Below, in pieces: positions 48,521 to 56,735 of a DNA stretch of 64,000 nucleotides (the stretch's first letter is position 1; every line of letters begins with the position of its first letter). The stretch spans positions 62,001 to 126,000 of the forward strand of contig CALHCF010000007.1 of the NCBI GenBank assembly GCA_937930635.1, read 5' to 3'. A program made the position numbers and the translations under genes. Under the pieces are notes generated by a model that worked only from the letters and a program-made list of their open reading frames with translations, had not been told where the DNA came from and ran no database searches. This stretch comes from an uncultured Rhizobiaceae group bacterium. GTDB taxonomy: Bacteria; Pseudomonadota; Alphaproteobacteria; Rhizobiales; Rhizobiaceae.

Positions 48521-49189
48521 ATGTCCAGCGCCGCAACCATTGATGATCCTGATACTTTGCGTCTTGAAGCTCAGCGCGATGTTCGTGATCTGCGAAAGCG
48601 TATCTCACAGCTGGATGAAGCATCGCTCGATCTCATTTTGACGGGTGCACGGTCTCACTACGCCTGGAAAGATACACCGGTCACTGATGACCAGATCCAG
48701 CGCATGTACGATACCGTAAAAATGGGATCGACCAGCATGAATGGTTGCCCGGCACGTTTCGTGTTTGTCCGGTCGGAGGAAGGAAAAGAGCGGATCGTCA
48801 AATCCCTCAAACCGGCCAATGTTGCCAAAGTAACCGGCGCGCCATTGACGGTGATTGTCGCTTACGATCTCGACTTTTGGAAAGAATTGCCACGGCTTTT
48901 CCCACATGAAGATCGGCGCCCGTTTTTTGAAAACAAGCCGGAATATTCAAAAGACACGGCGTACCGGAATTCAACATTGCAGGGCGGTTATCTTATGATT
49001 GCCGCACGTGCAATCGGCCTTGATGTTGGGGCCATGTCCGGCTTCTCAAACGAGATTATCGACGAGGAGTTTTTCAAGGGAACCACGCTGAAGTCGAACT
49101 TCCTCTGCAATATTGGGGTTGCAGATGAGACTGCCCTTTTTCAACGTCTCCCTCGTTTCGATTTTGCTGACGTGTGCAGTTTCGCATGA
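48521..49189 (+). CDS. Nitroreductase-family protein, RutE/HadB type
   Basis: A 222-residue flavin reductase. TSMNGCPARFVF near 68-80, VAYDLDFWKELPRLFPH, and TAYRNSTLQGGYLMIAARAIGLDVGAMSGF match the malonic-semialdehyde reductase/nitroreductase (RutE) subfamily. Rut genes of pyrimidine breakdown are absent, so another substrate is possible, such as an enal or a nitroaromatic. Start ATG 48521; a TTG at 48515 is in frame. Followed by OsmC 31 bp later. Confidence 0.88.
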   Translation: MSSAATIDDPDTLRLEAQRDVRDLRKRISQLDEASLDLILTGARSHYAWKDTPVTDDQIQRMYDTVKMGSTSMNGCPARFVFVRSEEGKERIVKSLKPANVAKVTGAPLTVIVAYDLDFWKELPRLFPHEDRRPFFENKPEYSKDTAYRNSTLQGGYLMIAARAIGLDVGAMSGFSNEIIDEEFFKGTTLKSNFLCNIGVADETALFQRLPRFDFADVCSFA

Positions 49190-49220
49190 GACAGGTTAGA
49201 CCAACAAGGAGCATCGCCTG

Positions 49221-49682
49221 ATGAACCTTAGACCAAAAACCAACGTCAAGTTGCGGATTGAGGCGGATTGTCCATCTCATTCACTCAGCAATCTTTCCGT
49301 GCGGGACATAGCTTTTGCCATCGACGAGCCGGTCGAGCGCGGAGGAACCAATCTTGGGCCGACACCCACAGACACGGCGCTCTCTGCACTGATCGGTTGT
49401 ACCAATGTGATCGGGCACAAATGTGCCGCGTCACTGGGCATTGATATTGGTCACTTGTCCATCTCCGCCGTCTGCGATTTTGATCGGCGGGGTGTCACAC
49501 TTGAGGAAGAAATTGACGTACCATTCAGCCGTATTGAGTTGAAGGTCGTCACGCAAAATCAGGTTGAAGATGAAGATCTGCAGCGCCTTGCTGCTGAGGT
49601 TGGAAAATTCTGTCCGCTCTCAAAACTGTTTCGTCAGGCGGGCACCGTTATCGAAGAAGAATGGACGTCAGCACCCACTTGA
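49221..49682 (+). CDS. OsmC/Ohr-family protein
   Basis: It has 153 residues. The redox cysteines of the family are C60 (ALIGCTNVIG) and C131 (KFCPLSKLF). OsmC/Ohr proteins reduce organic hydroperoxides. The N-terminus lacks the longer Ohr leader. It stands between the nitroreductase and the TRAP transporter, all in the same direction with small gaps, so it may protect against reactive products of the pathway. Confidence 0.88.
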   Translation: MNLRPKTNVKLRIEADCPSHSLSNLSVRDIAFAIDEPVERGGTNLGPTPTDTALSALIGCTNVIGHKCAASLGIDIGHLSISAVCDFDRRGVTLEEEIDVPFSRIELKVVTQNQVEDEDLQRLAAEVGKFCPLSKLFRQAGTVIEEEWTSAPT

Positions 49683-49711
49683 AGTGGGCAGCAATCTGGG
49701 AGGAATAAGAA

Positions 49712-50812
49712 ATGCAAAACCTTTTGAAAATCACCCGTGGGTCTGCTTTGGCTATCGGTGTCACGGTCTCAGCCTTGTTGGCTGCGGGCGCACCTCAGTC
49801 GCAGGCTCAAGAAACGATCAATATGATCGCGATTGACGGTTATCCGGCCCGCGCCATGTGGGTGAAGGAGTTCACCGGTTTCTTTATCCCTCGTGTAAAT
49901 GAGGAGCTTGCCAAGGCTGGCAAATATAAAATTCAATGGCAGGAGGCCTACGGTGGCCAAATCGTCAAGCCACGAGGCGTTCTGGAGGGGATCAAGCTTG
50001 GGCTCGGCGATATTGGTATTGTGACGACAATTTTTCACAATTCGAAATTGCCGAGCCAGGGCATCTCGGCGGTGACACCGTTCATTGCGCCGGATGCCCG
50101 GGTGGTCGCCAAGGCGGTGGACGAAATTGCCAAGGAATTCCCACAAATGGGCAAGGAGCTGGATGCTGAAAATCAGGTCTATCTCGCAACCGGTGTGGTG
50201 CTCGACACCTATCAGATGTTCTCAAAAACACCCATTAACTCGCTGGACGATCTGAAGGGCAAGAAGGTTGCCGGGGCGGGATATAATCTGCGCTATCTGG
50301 AAGGCATCGAAGGTGCCGCCGGCGTGCGCGGTGGCTTGCCGAATTTCTACAACATGCTGCAAACAGGTGTGGTCGACGCCGCCATGCTTTGGCCGGAAGC
50401 CGCCAAGACATTCAAGATTGCCGAAGTCGCTCCCTACATGTTGAAAGCCGATATTGGCGCGGTGAATTCCAAAACCGTCACCGTCAACAAGGATGTCTGG
50501 GCTAAGCTTCCCGACGATGTAAAGGATGTACTGAAGAAGGTTGCTGTGGAATATCGTGACCATGTGGCCTCGGTTGCCATGGACCGGGCAACAGCATCCC
50601 TCGAAGCCTACAAAAAAGGCGGCGGCACAGTTGTCGAACTGTCGACGCAGGCACGTGCAGCCTGGGTAAAAGCGATGCCGAACATTGCCAAGGACTGGGC
50701 CAAGAAACTCGATGGCGCGGGTGCACCCGGCACGGATATGTTAAAAGCCTATATGGGCAAGCTCAAAGCAGCCGGTTACGAACCGGTGCGCGACTGGGCC
50801 GCTGAACTTTAA
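49712..50812 (+). CDS. dctP: TRAP transporter periplasmic binding subunit (DctP)
   Basis: A 366-residue binding protein with a signal peptide (ending SQAQA, near 33). The DctP fold with DLKGKKVAGAGYNLRYLEGI and VVDAAMLWPEAAKTF is clear. TRAP binding proteins take up organic acids. It is followed by the small (DctQ) and large (DctM) permeases. Gene order and the downstream dioxygenase suggest an aromatic or related carboxylate, but the ligand cannot be read from sequence. Confidence 0.9.
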   Translation: MQNLLKITRGSALAIGVTVSALLAAGAPQSQAQETINMIAIDGYPARAMWVKEFTGFFIPRVNEELAKAGKYKIQWQEAYGGQIVKPRGVLEGIKLGLGDIGIVTTIFHNSKLPSQGISAVTPFIAPDARVVAKAVDEIAKEFPQMGKELDAENQVYLATGVVLDTYQMFSKTPINSLDDLKGKKVAGAGYNLRYLEGIEGAAGVRGGLPNFYNMLQTGVVDAAMLWPEAAKTFKIAEVAPYMLKADIGAVNSKTVTVNKDVWAKLPDDVKDVLKKVAVEYRDHVASVAMDRATASLEAYKKGGGTVVELSTQARAAWVKAMPNIAKDWAKKLDGAGAPGTDMLKAYMGKLKAAGYEPVRDWAAEL

Positions 50813-50838
50813 CACCTGAGCGGCGAGGATCGATCTTC

Positions 50839-51456
50839 ATGAGCGTTGTTCGCCGCTTCTATTCTCCCGTAATTGGGACAGCCATTGCCGCTAACGCAAT
50901 CGGGACTATCGTTATTTTCCTGATGGTTGCGGTGATGAATATAGATGTCGTTGCTCGCGGAATTTTCCATGCACCACTGCGTGGTGTGGTCGAAATGGTC
51001 ATCTTTTCACTCGTTTTGATTGTCTTTCTGCAATTGCCGGACGTTGTCAGAAACAACCGTCTGACACGTTCCGATGGTTTCCTTGTATTTGCAGAGGATC
51101 GTTTTCCAGCCTTCGCCGGGGCTCTTTCAAGAATAATCGATCTGGCGGCCTGCATCTTCATGGGCCTGATCACATGGACCATGTGGCCGGAGTTTGTGGA
51201 ATCAATCGAGACTTGCCACTTCATTACACCACCGGAATTTGGCCCCGCCTCCAGCGGCGACTTTCTGACAGATGTGTCTGCTGCATTTGCGCGTTGTGAA
51301 TATTTCGGTACGCCCGGTATATTCACCGCCCCCTGGTGGCCGGCAAAAATGTCGATCGTGTTCAGCACAGCTCTGTGCTGCATCATATTCGCCTTCAAGG
51401 TGGTGTTGGGTAATCGCAAGCCAGTCTTGGTAGACGATGGGGAAAGCCCGGTATGA
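50839..51456 (+). CDS. dctQ: TRAP transporter small permease (DctQ)
   Basis: A 205-residue membrane protein with four hydrophobic segments (about 20-40, 55-75, 95-120, 170-190). A long periplasmic loop between helices 3 and 4, about 45 residues with two Cys, is unusual for the family. It overlaps dctM by 4 bp (ATGA). Confidence 0.88.
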   Translation: MSVVRRFYSPVIGTAIAANAIGTIVIFLMVAVMNIDVVARGIFHAPLRGVVEMVIFSLVLIVFLQLPDVVRNNRLTRSDGFLVFAEDRFPAFAGALSRIIDLAACIFMGLITWTMWPEFVESIETCHFITPPEFGPASSGDFLTDVSAAFARCEYFGTPGIFTAPWWPAKMSIVFSTALCCIIFAFKVVLGNRKPVLVDDGESPV

Positions 51457-52763
51457 CACCTGTCGAAATCGGCGCTATGTCCGTCATCGCAATTGTCGCC
51501 CTGGTCTATCTTGGCGTCTACATTCCTGTCGCACTGGGCCTGGTTTCCTTTGTCTCGATCTGGCTGATCAGTGGCAAGGCCATTCTGGCATTCAACTTCC
51601 TGAAGGTCGCTGTCGGTGATGGCGTCACGGAATATCCTTTTGCCACGATTCCCCTGTTCACCGTGATGGGACTGCTGGTTTCGCGAGCGGGCCTGGGGAC
51701 CGATATATATACTGTGCTGAACCGGGCATTTCGCAGCGTGCTGGGTGGCATCGGCATGGCGACGGTGGGAGCCAATGCCGTCTTTGCCGCAGTGACCGGT
51801 TCCTCCATCGCATCCGCGTCAGTTTTTACCCGCATAGCCGTTCCCGAAATGCGCAAGCTAAATTACAACAAGCGCTTTGCGGTTGGCGTTGTGGCCGGGT
51901 CATCTGTGCTTGGAATGATCATTCCGCCAAGCGCCATGCTGATCATATATTCCTTCGTATCCGAACAATCCGTGGGGGACATGTTTCTGGCCGGGATCGT
52001 GCCCGGCCTTATCCTGACGGCCGCCTACATCGCCTGGATCTTTGTCGCCGGTCGCATCCGGCCAGCCTATCTCGGAACTGACATTGCCGGCACCCAGGAT
52101 ACGCCCCTGTCGATCAGTGAAATTCTCGACAAAACTGGTCCCATCGTCCTCTTAATTGTGTTGGTATTGGGCGGCATCTACACCGGCTGGCTAACCCCGG
52201 TTGAAGCCGGTGCAGCCGGAGCGCTTGCAGCACTGGTTATCGCGCTGATACGCCGCCGGGTTTCGGCCAGAGACCTCTGGGAAACCGCGCTGGAAACCGG
52301 GCATATCACCGCTGCAATCCTGTTCCTGATCGCCATGGCATCCCTCTACAGCAGGATGCTTGGCTATGCGGGGCTGCCCAATGAGCTTGATACCGTTTTG
52401 AAGACCTATCAACTTGGGTTCGTTGAGATCATGATCATCTATGTTCTCATGATGCTTTTTCTTGGTACCATACTCGATACAGCCTCCATCATCCTGATCG
52501 TGGTCCCCCTATTTATCACCCTGATTGAGTCGATGGGGCTCAGTCTTGTCTGGTTTGGCATCATCACGGTTATCGGCGCCGAGATCGGTTTGCTGACGCC
52601 ACCGCTTGGGATCTCCTGTTTCGTGATCAAAACAAGCCTTAACGACCCCAGCATTTCCCTCAAAGATGTGTTTTTGGGGGCAATCCCGTTTGCCTTTATC
52701 ATGCTCCTCGTCCTCATCCTTCTTATAGCCTTTCCCGTTCTTTCAGTCGGCATACTGGGCTAA
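51453..52763 (+). CDS. dctM: TRAP transporter large permease (DctM)
   Basis: A 436-residue polytopic protein with about 12 helices. SSIASASVFTRIAVPEMRKLNYNK and the GMIIPPSAMLIIYSF region are DctM hallmarks. LLTPPLGISCFVIK lines the transport site. It starts inside the dctQ stop codon. Confidence 0.93.
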   Translation: MTPVEIGAMSVIAIVALVYLGVYIPVALGLVSFVSIWLISGKAILAFNFLKVAVGDGVTEYPFATIPLFTVMGLLVSRAGLGTDIYTVLNRAFRSVLGGIGMATVGANAVFAAVTGSSIASASVFTRIAVPEMRKLNYNKRFAVGVVAGSSVLGMIIPPSAMLIIYSFVSEQSVGDMFLAGIVPGLILTAAYIAWIFVAGRIRPAYLGTDIAGTQDTPLSISEILDKTGPIVLLIVLVLGGIYTGWLTPVEAGAAGALAALVIALIRRRVSARDLWETALETGHITAAILFLIAMASLYSRMLGYAGLPNELDTVLKTYQLGFVEIMIIYVLMMLFLGTILDTASIILIVVPLFITLIESMGLSLVWFGIITVIGAEIGLLTPPLGISCFVIKTSLNDPSISLKDVFLGAIPFAFIMLLVLILLIAFPVLSVGILG

Positions 52764-52787
52764 TTTTACGCCAGAAAAGGAAAACTC

Positions 52788-53684
52788 ATGCGCAATGTGA
52801 GCAAGGAAAACATCACAAGTGCATTCCTCGACTACATGGGGGATGATACCGATGATCGGCTAAAGTTCATCCTTGAGCGTCTGGCGCATCACCTCCACGA
52901 CTTTGTGCGTGAAACCGGGCTGACCCATGAAGAATGGCGAAAGGGCTTGGAACTTCTCTATAATGCAGGAGAAATTTCCACCCCGCAACGCAACGAGTTT
53001 ATCCTGTTTTCAGATGTTCTGGGCCTTTCATCACTAGTCGATATGGTGAACTCACCTGACAACGGCACTCCATCGAGCGTACTGGGGCCGTTCCACATTC
53101 TGGGGGCACCGGATGTGCCCGTGGGTGTGGATCTTATCGGCAACAATGAGGGACAGGCAGTTGTCGTTGGTGGGCGGGTCCTGACACCGCAGGGAGATCC
53201 CATTAAGGGTGCGGAACTGGAAATCTGGCAAACAGCTGACAACGGTCTCTATTCCAATCAGGATACAGCCCAGCCTGAATACAATCTGCGCGCCCATATG
53301 AGGACTGACGCAGATGGTCGCTACCTTTTTTCAACCGTGCGTCCCGCCCCCTACACCGTTCCCGACGATGGACCGGTGGGTGAGCTTCTTCACGCTACCG
53401 GCAGACACCCGTGGCGCCCGTCCCATCTCCATTTTATTGTTCAGGCAGACGGATACCGTTCACTGGTCACCGAGGTTTTCCCAAGCGACGACCCCTATCT
53501 CGATGAAGACGCTGTGTTCGGCGTGCGCAATCAGCTGGTTATGGAATACCAGGAACGAACGGATGTGAATGGCCTGCCCGATGATCTCGAGATCAAAGAT
53601 AAACTCAAGGCGCCATTTTACGTTGTCGATTTTGATTTTGTTTTGACAAAAGACACCGGATCAAATCAACGGCTAACGAGTTAG
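52788..53684 (+). CDS. Intradiol ring-cleavage dioxygenase (hydroxyquinol/catechol 1,2-dioxygenase type)
   Basis: A 298-residue Fe(III) dioxygenase. An N-terminal helical dimerisation domain (1-90) precedes the beta-sandwich. Iron ligands are Y155 (DNGLYSNQD), Y189 (PYTVP), H213 and H215 (PSHLHF). Ring cleavage between vicinal hydroxyls gives cis,cis-muconate-type acids. The length and the DVPVG leader fit hydroxyquinol 1,2-dioxygenases best. Located 24 bp after dctM, likely one operon with the TRAP transporter. Confidence 0.9.
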   Translation: MRNVSKENITSAFLDYMGDDTDDRLKFILERLAHHLHDFVRETGLTHEEWRKGLELLYNAGEISTPQRNEFILFSDVLGLSSLVDMVNSPDNGTPSSVLGPFHILGAPDVPVGVDLIGNNEGQAVVVGGRVLTPQGDPIKGAELEIWQTADNGLYSNQDTAQPEYNLRAHMRTDADGRYLFSTVRPAPYTVPDDGPVGELLHATGRHPWRPSHLHFIVQADGYRSLVTEVFPSDDPYLDEDAVFGVRNQLVMEYQERTDVNGLPDDLEIKDKLKAPFYVVDFDFVLTKDTGSNQRLTS

Positions 53685-53779
53685 AGCATTTCAGCTTTTA
53701 GCTTATGCGCAAAGAAAGCTGCGAAGAACGGCGGCAAAATCCATCTCCCCACAAAGCGGTATATCAACAGGTCACGACC

Positions 53780-54478
53780 CTAAAGCCGGTTCGTCAGAAA
53801 AGTACTGGTGCGCTGATAGTGATCGATCAGGCGTTCACTGGCGAGATCAGCGTTCCTCGACAAAACCGCATCACAAATTGAATTATGTTCCTCAGCCACA
53901 TCACGTTTTGGATAAGCGCTTGACCCGGATAATTGCCGGTACCGAATATTCTGATCGTAAAGCTGGTCACAGAACTTCAACAGCAATGATGATCCACATT
54001 GCGAAATCAGCGTCATGTGGAAATGCTTATGGGCAGTTTCCCAATCCTGGTCAGCAATAAAATACTCGTCAGACACTGAGCGCGGCATGCGAGACAATCG
54101 ATAGTTTGCCAAAACGACCTGTTCTTCCCAGCCAGCCGAACCATTTTCTATAGATTCACGGATTGCCCGCTCCTCCAGCCAGCACCGGGTCTTTAATAGC
54201 TCCTGAAATTCTTCGTCGCTGACCTTTGAAACACGAAATCCCCGTTGGTCGAGCCGCTCGACAAAATGGTCAGATGTCAACAAACTGAGCGCTTCACGAA
54301 TAGGGCTGGTACCGACATCATATTCCTGTCGAAGTTCGTCAATCTTCAGCTTTCGGCCCGGCTTCAATCGTCCAGAAATAATGTCCTGTTTAAGGCGCGC
54401 ATAAGCACGGCTGGTCATGGATTCCGAAGAGGTGGAATCCCCAACGAGGTTCAGATGTGTGCTTTCGGCCCGGCTCAC
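53780..54478 (-). CDS. GntR-family transcription regulator (FCD domain)
   Basis: It has 232 residues. The GntR winged helix (about 24-95) has GRLKPGRKLKIDELRQ and TSPIREALSLL. The C-terminal FCD ligand domain starts near 105. It is convergent with the dioxygenase and divergent from the FAH-family gene, so it probably regulates this cluster. Start GTG at 54478; an ATG at 54418 is the alternative start. Confidence 0.92.
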   Translation of the reverse strand: MSRAESTHLNLVGDSTSSESMTSRAYARLKQDIISGRLKPGRKLKIDELRQEYDVGTSPIREALSLLTSDHFVERLDQRGFRVSKVSDEEFQELLKTRCWLEERAIRESIENGSAGWEEQVVLANYRLSRMPRSVSDEYFIADQDWETAHKHFHMTLISQCGSSLLLKFCDQLYDQNIRYRQLSGSSAYPKRDVAEEHNSICDAVLSRNADLASERLIDHYQRTSTFLTNRL

Positions 54479-54784
54479 GGATTAGCCTGCACTTGCAGGG
54501 TAAAAAGATCGGTCCCGAAGGTTACATTTTCGATGAAATCACCTCCCATCAACGGTTGTTTGCTGGTCCCCTCAGTCAAAGCAGCTTCCCGCATCACATA
54601 GGGCCCTCGCTTTTTGCACCTCTGGACGATTATCTCTATCATGGCATTCAACCGACTATATGCGATTTAACAGCACCGCAATTATGTGGATTTTTCTCTG
54701 AAATAGCAAAATATATCGTTTTTTCTTGCTGCAGATTTCCCCTCCCTGTACCGTTCCTGATCGTCAGGAAAAGGGAATGCAAAT
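54479..54784. other. 306-bp divergent region between the GntR regulator and the FAH gene
   Basis: AT-rich from 54640 to 54730, as for promoters. It has a six-base-arm palindrome at 54487-54500 (CCTGCA-N2-TGCAGG) immediately before the GntR gene, which could be its own operator. No ORF supported and no RNA gene seen. Confidence 0.5.
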
Positions 54785-55648
54785 ATGCGTTTGGTAAGTT
54801 TCAGCAGCTCAGATGGCCCCCGAATTGGGGTGATGAGCGGGGATAGCGTAATCGATCTGTCACAGGTCGATCCCAAGGCCCCTCAAAATCTGCAGACAAT
54901 TATTGAACATGATCTCTTTGCCGACGTTCAGGCCATCGCGGATCGGGCAGAAGACAATGCCAAACGGCAATATGACTCGCTGGATTTCGCAATGCCCAGC
55001 GTCAAGGCCGGAAAAATTCTCTGCCTTGGCCTCAACTATATGGAGCATGTTAACGAGGGGATTTTTGAAAAACAGCCCTATCCGACGATATTCATGCGGT
55101 CGATGTCCTCGATGGTGCCCCACGGGAAACCTGTCATAAGGCCCAAAACATCGCAGACGCTCGATTTTGAAGCGGAGCTGGCCCTTATCATAGGCAAGAG
55201 ATCTCGGCACCTCACGAGCGAGAATGCTCTGGATGCAGTTGCCGGATACAGTTGTGCCAATGACGGTTCGGTTCGTGAGTATCAGCGCCACACGATCCAG
55301 TGGACCATGGGCAAAAATTTCGACAATACCGGCCCGCTCGGTCCGATCTTTGTGACCGCGGACGAATTGCCACCGGGGGCGACCGGACTGGATATCAGCT
55401 GCCGCCTGAACGGAGAAACTGTTCAATCAAGCAACACCGACATGATGATGTTTCCCGTGATCGAAACACTTGTCTATTTGACCGAAGGACTGACACTGGA
55501 ACCGGGTGATATTGTTTTGATGGGCACACCGTCAGGCGTCGGCCATGCCCGCAAGCCTCCTCTATGGATGAAAGACGGAGACATTGTCGAAGTTGAGATC
55601 GAAGGCATTGGGGTCCTTAGAAATCCGGTGCAGAACGAAGGGGCTTGA
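54785..55648 (+). CDS. Fumarylacetoacetate hydrolase-family protein
   Basis: A 287-residue FAH-family enzyme, which cleaves or hydrates beta-diketo or 2-oxo acids (acylpyruvases, 2-keto-4-pentenoate hydratase and related). The metal-binding DFEAELALIIG and the GPLGPIFVTADELP and PSGVGHARKPP motifs are present. As the likely later step after ring cleavage, its position next to the GntR regulator fits a catabolic cluster. Substrate not known. Confidence 0.9.
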   Translation: MRLVSFSSSDGPRIGVMSGDSVIDLSQVDPKAPQNLQTIIEHDLFADVQAIADRAEDNAKRQYDSLDFAMPSVKAGKILCLGLNYMEHVNEGIFEKQPYPTIFMRSMSSMVPHGKPVIRPKTSQTLDFEAELALIIGKRSRHLTSENALDAVAGYSCANDGSVREYQRHTIQWTMGKNFDNTGPLGPIFVTADELPPGATGLDISCRLNGETVQSSNTDMMMFPVIETLVYLTEGLTLEPGDIVLMGTPSGVGHARKPPLWMKDGDIVEVEIEGIGVLRNPVQNEGA

Positions 55649-55814
55649 TAAGCCGATCGCCTCCAGATACCGATTGATTCACGTATCGTTTGGATCATTT
55701 CAGTTTTGACTGATGCACGAGGGCGGCGGACAGCCACTCGGCGCTCATGTATCGCGCCATTGCAGGCATTGCGCATCGCCGGTTTGTTGCCTCAGCGCCG
55801 GCCGGACAATACCT

Positions 55815-56735
55815 TCAGACAAACACACCGAAACGTTCCACATTACCATCTATGTCTTGAAGCAAAGCTCCCTTGATGATGCCTTCTGCTATCAACCGCT
55901 GTGCCAATTTGGAGTCCTTTGCCAAAACCAATGCAGTTGAAAAGCCATCAGCAACGGCAGCAAGGTCAGCAACCACGCAAACCGTTTTCCAAACCGGAAC
56001 ATTCATTGGTTTTCGCGGGTGGAGGACATGACCAAGACCATTTTCAAAGGAGAAACCGCTGGTCCAGGTCGTAGCCGCCGCTGCCCGTTGCAGGGGAATT
56101 TCAGCCAGCGTTTGTCCCGTATCATCATGCACCTGGATTGGTGATATATCTGTACCGCTTCGATACTCGCCCATGTTCACCAGGATGTTTTCAAACCCGT
56201 GCGCATTGAGCACCTCAACCACACGGTCCGTTGCAAAACCCTGCGCAATACCGTTCAGGGTAAGCGCCATACCCGGCTTTTGGAAAGAAAGCTGCTGACC
56301 GTTTCGCTGAACGAATTGCCAGCCAATTATCTGGGCAACCACGGGCCATGCACTGTCTATGTCGCCACCCGACTTCAGCATTGACGCAAATAACGGCTGA
56401 ATGGTTGGATCGAACAATCCATCCGTTTGGTGGTGCATCTGGGCGACGAAATTTATCAGTCGTGCAAACTCCCCCGACATTTGCAGGCTGCCCGTTCGGT
56501 TCAAACGAGATAATGGAGAAGATGGGTCATAGAGAGAAAACTCGCTCTCTAACCGCCTGATAGTATCAAGAACGGCATCGAGTGCCGCCTGGTTATCTTT
56601 GTCGTCCCGGCCAAGATCGATCGACACGCGACTACCGAACGCCCGTCCTTTCCAGAGCGTTCCTGCAGCTGCCGGTGCGGCATACGCCATGCCACCAGCG
56701 GCCGATATTGCCAGGAACCGCCGCCGCGAGATCAT
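55815..56735 (-). CDS. apbE: FAD:protein FMN transferase ApbE
   Basis: A 306-residue flavin transferase that attaches FMN to Ser or Thr of exported proteins. It has a Tat-type signal (MISRRRFLAISAAGGMAYA). Motifs: EFSLYDPSSPLSRLNR and GIAQGFATDRVVEVL (the FMN-transferase active site), plus FDPTIQPLF. It overlaps the NosR-like gene by 4 bp (ATGA), and that protein has an FMN-binding domain, so it is the likely substrate. A longer start at 56777 lies inside the NosR gene. Confidence 0.93.
   Translation of the reverse strand: MISRRRFLAISAAGGMAYAAPAAAGTLWKGRAFGSRVSIDLGRDDKDNQAALDAVLDTIRRLESEFSLYDPSSPLSRLNRTGSLQMSGEFARLINFVAQMHHQTDGLFDPTIQPLFASMLKSGGDIDSAWPVVAQIIGWQFVQRNGQQLSFQKPGMALTLNGIAQGFATDRVVEVLNAHGFENILVNMGEYRSGTDISPIQVHDDTGQTLAEIPLQRAAAATTWTSGFSFENGLGHVLHPRKPMNVPVWKTVCVVADLAAVADGFSTALVLAKDSKLAQRLIAEGIIKGALLQDIDGNVERFGVFV

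Noticed and set aside
53685..53720. AGAGCATTTCAG-like sequence after the dioxygenase gene, and a similar one near 55690
   Set aside because: Resembles short dispersed repeats seen in rhizobial genomes, but two loose copies in one window are not enough to call a repeat family.
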